Part shown: one piece after another, positions 41,820 to 44,737 of the stretch | How positions within the stretch are numbered: the first letter of the stretch is position 1 | Layout of the letters: every line of letters starts with the position of its first letter | NCBI GenBank assembly: GCA_900540145.1 | Contig: UQEW01000008.1 | Location: forward strand, 1-44,737 | Reading direction: 5' to 3' | From: an uncultured Eubacteriales bacterium | Lineage (GTDB): Bacteria > Bacillota > Clostridia > Peptostreptococcales > Anaerovoracaceae | DNA length: 44,737 nucleotides | Translations under genes and position numbers: made by a program | The notes under the pieces: model-generated | The model's database searches: none | What the model saw: only the letters and a program-made list of their open reading frames with translations | What the model was told of the DNA's origin: nothing

Positions 41820-43328
41820 ATGGCATACTATTTTGATGAACCATCGAGAACCTTTAACGAATACCTTCTTGTGCCGGGATATTCCAGCAAGGAGTGCAGG
41901 GTTGAAAACGTTTCATTAAAGACACCTATAACAAAATTTAAAAAAGGACAAGAACCGGAAATTACTATGAATATTCCATTGGTTTCCGCCATAATGCAGG
42001 CCGTTTCCGATGATAAGATGGCTGTTGCATTGGCGAAAGAAGGTGGAATATCTTTTATTTTTTGCTCGCAGACTATAGAAAACCAGGCAGCGATGATAAG
42101 ACGCGTCAAGGCCCACAAAGCAGGATTTGTGACCAGCGATTCCAATCTGAGACCTGACCAGACTTTAGCAGACGTTTTGGAGCTGAAAGCAAGAAAAGGA
42201 CATAGCACTATTGCCATAACCGATGACGGCACAGCTGAAGGAAAGATATTGGGACTTGTTACCAGCCGTGATTACCGAGTAAGCCGTATGTCACCGGATA
42301 CAAAGATAAGTGAATTCATGACGCCTTTTGACAAGCTCATATACGGAAAAACAGGAATTACGCTGAGCGAGGCCAACGACATACTTTGGGACAACAAGCT
42401 TAACGCTTTGCCTATAATAGACGATAATCAGAGATTGACCCATTTTGTCTTCAGAAAAGACTATGATTCGCATAAGTCAAATCCAAACGAGCTTTTAGAC
42501 GCTCATAAGCGTTATATCGTAGGCGCCGGTGTCAATACAAGAGATTTTGAACAAAGGATTCCGGCTCTTATAGAGGCAGGAGCCGACTTGCTGTGCCTGG
42601 ACAGCTCAGAAGGATACAGCCAGTGGCAAGCGGACACCATCGCCTGGGTACGCGACAGATACGGAGATTCGGTCAAGATCGGTGCAGGTAATGTGGTCGA
42701 CGGAGAAGGATTCCGCTTTTTAGCTGAGGCAGGAGCTGATTTTATCAAGATTGGCATCGGAGGTGGTTCCATATGTATCACTCGCGAACAGAAGGGCATA
42801 GGAAGGGGACAAGCTACAGCCGTGAGAGATGTGGCAGCGGCCAGAGATGAATATTATAAGGAAACAGGCGTATATGTTCCTATATGCTCCGATGGCGGAA
42901 TAGTATACGACCATCATATGACGCTGGCCCTGGCCATGGGAGCTGATTTTATCATGCTTGGAAGATATTTCGCTCGTTTTGATGAATCTCCGACCAATAA
43001 GCTCAATGTAAACGGCAATTATGTTAAGGAATATTGGGGCGAAGGTTCCAGCAGAGCCAGAAACTGGCAGCGTTACGATTTGGGCGGAGATCCTAGAATG
43101 AAATTTGAAGAGGGCGTGGACTCGTATGTCCCGTACGCAGGTTCATTGCATGATAACGTAAATCTTTCTTTGACGAAAGTTAAATCTACCATGTGCAATT
43201 GCGGAGCGCTCAGCATTAAGGAACTTCAAGAAAAAGCAAAACTGACTTTAGTTTCTGCTACTTCTATCGTAGAAGGCGGAGCTCATGATGTAATACTCAA
43301 AGATGCATCAAATAACGTGATAAAATAA
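41820..43328 (+). CDS. guaB: IMP dehydrogenase
   Basis: 502 residues. Oxidises IMP to XMP, committing to GMP synthesis. The N-terminus (YYFDEPSRTFNEYLLVPG) differs from the usual bacterial FDDVLLVP form. A CBS pair occupies about residues 95-220. The catalytic loop is IGGGSICITREQKGIGRGQ with the active-site cysteine, and the flap carries the EGSSRARNWQRYD motif in place of the common EGxxxxVPYKG form. This variant group is known in Clostridia. GAAGGGAG precedes the ATG. guaA follows 65 bases later. Confidence 0.95.
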   Translation: MAYYFDEPSRTFNEYLLVPGYSSKECRVENVSLKTPITKFKKGQEPEITMNIPLVSAIMQAVSDDKMAVALAKEGGISFIFCSQTIENQAAMIRRVKAHKAGFVTSDSNLRPDQTLADVLELKARKGHSTIAITDDGTAEGKILGLVTSRDYRVSRMSPDTKISEFMTPFDKLIYGKTGITLSEANDILWDNKLNALPIIDDNQRLTHFVFRKDYDSHKSNPNELLDAHKRYIVGAGVNTRDFEQRIPALIEAGADLLCLDSSEGYSQWQADTIAWVRDRYGDSVKIGAGNVVDGEGFRFLAEAGADFIKIGIGGGSICITREQKGIGRGQATAVRDVAAARDEYYKETGVYVPICSDGGIVYDHHMTLALAMGADFIMLGRYFARFDESPTNKLNVNGNYVKEYWGEGSSRARNWQRYDLGGDPRMKFEEGVDSYVPYAGSLHDNVNLSLTKVKSTMCNCGALSIKELQEKAKLTLVSATSIVEGGAHDVILKDASNNVIK

Positions 43329-43393
43329 AAGACAAAATAATGCAGGCAGTATACAATGCAGGCGATATCGTTTTAATAGGAGGGAAATATAAG

Positions 43394-44368
43394 ATGGATA
43401 CAAATAAGCGTCCGGAAAGCATGGAGCGTATAACTACGCCTCAGCTTGCAGAAGCTTTCATAGAAGAACAAATAGAAGCAATCAAGAAGCAAGTAGGAGA
43501 TAAAAAAGTTCTGCTGGCTCTTTCTGGCGGCGTAGATTCGTCAGTAGTAGCAGCGTTGCTGATAAAAGCTATAGGCCAGCAGCTGGTTTGTGTGCACGTA
43601 AATCACGGACTTTTGCGCAAAGGCGAGCCGGAGCAGGTTGTTTCTGTTTTCCGCGATCAGATGAACGCAAATCTGGTGTATGTGGACGCTGTCGATAGAT
43701 TTTTAGACAAGCTGGCAGGAGTAGACGACCCTGAAACTAAGCGCAAGATTATAGGCGCTGAGTTTATCAGAGTTTTTGAAGAAGAAGCCCGCAAACAGGA
43801 CGGAATAGAATTCTTGGCTCAAGGCACTATTTATCCTGACATTTTAGAGAGCGACGGAGTCAAAGCTCACCACAATGTAGGAGGACTGCCTGAAGATTTG
43901 CAATTTGAACTGGTAGAACCGGTAAAGCTGTTGTACAAAGACGAAGTCCGCGTAGTAGGCAAAACACTTGGCCTGCCTGACAGCATGGTATACCGTCAGC
44001 CGTTCCCTGGACCGGGCCTTGGCGTCAGATGCATCGGAGCTATTACAAGGGACAGGCTGGAAGCAGTAAGAGAAGCGGACGCCATCGTCAGAGAAGAAAT
44101 AGGAAAGATGGAAACACTTCCTTGGCAGTATTTCGTAGCTATCCCTGACTTTAAATCCACAGGCATAAAAGACGGAAAAAGATATATGGGTTGGGCTGCT
44201 GTCATAAGAGCTATCAATACAGTGGACGCTGTAACTGCAGAATCTGTTGAAATCCCGTTTGATATGCTTTGCAGAATGCGCGACAGGATCATAGCTGAAG
44301 TGCCCGGCGTTAACAGGGTGCTTTGGGACGTTTCCAACAAGCCGGTTTCTACGATAGAGTGGGAGTGA
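43394..44368 (+). CDS. guaA: GMP synthase ATP-pyrophosphatase subunit (no glutaminase domain)
   Basis: 324 residues. Aminates XMP to GMP. The PP-loop LALSGGVDSSVVAALL (about residues 38-53), GTIYPDILES, HHNVGGLPEDLQFELVEPVK, PFPGPGLGVRCIG and the C-terminal dimerisation domain ending VSNKPVSTIEWE are all present. The ~190-residue N-terminal class I glutamine amidotransferase of normal bacterial GuaA is absent. ATG 43394 follows AGGAGGG; the longer frame from 43340 adds no amidotransferase. Either a separate amidotransferase subunit exists elsewhere, as in archaea, or the enzyme uses ammonia. A terminator follows. Confidence 0.93.
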   Translation: MDTNKRPESMERITTPQLAEAFIEEQIEAIKKQVGDKKVLLALSGGVDSSVVAALLIKAIGQQLVCVHVNHGLLRKGEPEQVVSVFRDQMNANLVYVDAVDRFLDKLAGVDDPETKRKIIGAEFIRVFEEEARKQDGIEFLAQGTIYPDILESDGVKAHHNVGGLPEDLQFELVEPVKLLYKDEVRVVGKTLGLPDSMVYRQPFPGPGLGVRCIGAITRDRLEAVREADAIVREEIGKMETLPWQYFVAIPDFKSTGIKDGKRYMGWAAVIRAINTVDAVTAESVEIPFDMLCRMRDRIIAEVPGVNRVLWDVSNKPVSTIEWE

Positions 44369-44386
44369 AAATTCGCTAAAATCGAC

Positions 44387-44427
44387 CCCCGAAAACCCCA
44401 GTATTTATGCGGGTTTTCGGGGTTTTT
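44387..44427 (+). terminator. Rho-independent terminator after guaA
   Basis: Perfect 12-bp stem (44387-44398 with 44411-44422), 12-base loop, then TTTTTG. Confidence 0.93.
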
Positions 44428-44473
44428 GCATTTTTACAAGTACACAAAAAGTACACGACAACCTAATTTTCAA

Positions 44474-44737
44474 GTGCCTTTTCACACCAGTACAATGATA
44501 TATCCAAAAGATAAATCTAAAGACATAAAACATAGTATCTTTTTGGGGTTATATCTTAATTGGTTGCGTAGCAATGAAGTTTTATTAAAACTTTCCGTTG
44601 GTGCCAATGGAGGTAGTTTTGCTGTTGGCTATTGGGATAATATTCTGATTCCAACAGTTGATGAAAGTTTTATGGATCAACTTGCCGTGCTTTATAATAA
44701 TGTTGTTGAATTAAATCCTGCGGTTTTTAACCGAAAG
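44474..44737 (+). CDS. Fragment resembling type I restriction specificity subunit, 3' cut by window end
   Basis: An open frame from about GTG 44474 (or ATG 44495) runs to the last base without a stop. The translation has HSIFLGLYLNWLRSNEVLL, a GANGGSFAVGYWDNILIP core and a DESFMDQLAVLYNNVVELN tail. This order (end of a target-recognition domain, then an I-P motif and a helix) resembles HsdS-type specificity subunits. No ribosome site is seen, and the frame stays open upstream through the guaA terminator, so the true start is unclear. Codon use (AAT, TTT, GTT) differs from the window. It may be a gene remnant or an incoming restriction locus. Confidence 0.4.
   Translation, partial: MPFHTSTMIYPKDKSKDIKHSIFLGLYLNWLRSNEVLLKLSVGANGGSFAVGYWDNILIPTVDESFMDQLAVLYNNVVELNPAVFNRK

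Overview
The window looks like a chromosomal segment from an anaerobic, low-GC Gram-positive bacterium of the class Clostridia. The evidence is a sortase-type cell-wall anchor, AGGAGG ribosome sites, an HrcA/CIRCE-controlled groESL, a Rex repressor, a clostridial 2[4Fe-4S] ferredoxin, a reverse rubrerythrin and a SpoIIE-like phosphatase. A placement near the Eubacteriales Family XIII / Anaerovoracaceae is only a guess. The first 34 bases are not genomic: they match an Illumina Nextera adapter, so the first gene is cut by the contig edge.

Layout. 1-4450: the 3' part of a wall-anchored M28 peptidase, deoC (minus), and a divergent pair (small membrane protein plus DUF3842) followed by an ECF-type S component. 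4450-10000: a housekeeping run of aspartate kinase, cytidylate-kinase-like protein, a 51-residue membrane peptide, metG, tatD and a membrane protein of unknown function. 10000-17100: a locus with the gene order of the Bacillus spoIIE-tilS-ftsH region. The SpoIIE equivalent is only a bare 224-residue phosphatase domain, preceded by an exact TTCGACA Spo0A-box-like heptamer. Two copies of a palindromic repeat follow, then tilS, ftsH, a PucR-type regulator and dus. 17100-18600: a GNAT and a DUF1848 protein on the minus strand.

18600-24930: a self-contained accessory module. It has a sigma-54 enhancer-binding protein, an amidohydrolase plus M20 peptidase operon on the minus strand, and a divergent YfcC-type transporter with a well-formed sigma-54 promoter. 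A 16-bp motif is shared (15/16) between the activator's own promoter and a point about 115 bp upstream of the sigma-54 promoter. This suggests an uptake-and-hydrolysis system for acylated amino acids or peptides under one activator. 24950-27200: an AzgA-type purine permease and a reverse rubrerythrin, both minus. 27500-31400: an orphan amino-acid-binding lipoprotein, an Nfu-domain protein, PepV dipeptidase, and an FMN riboswitch controlling ribU.

31400-41060: tsaE-tsaB-rimI-tsaD-ABC-F, then acpP, rex, a ferredoxin (minus), an unusual P-loop protein with an Asp23-like tail, an OGG-type glycosylase and groES-groEL. The order resembles the Bacillus ydiB-ydiF-rex-groESL region. 41060-44430: a roughly 700-bp non-coding stretch rich in repeats and with a GC-rich patch, then guaB and a guaA that encodes only the ATP-pyrophosphatase half of GMP synthase. 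The last 260 bases carry the start of a fragment resembling a type I restriction specificity subunit, cut by the window end.

All calls come from reading the sequence; no database search was run.
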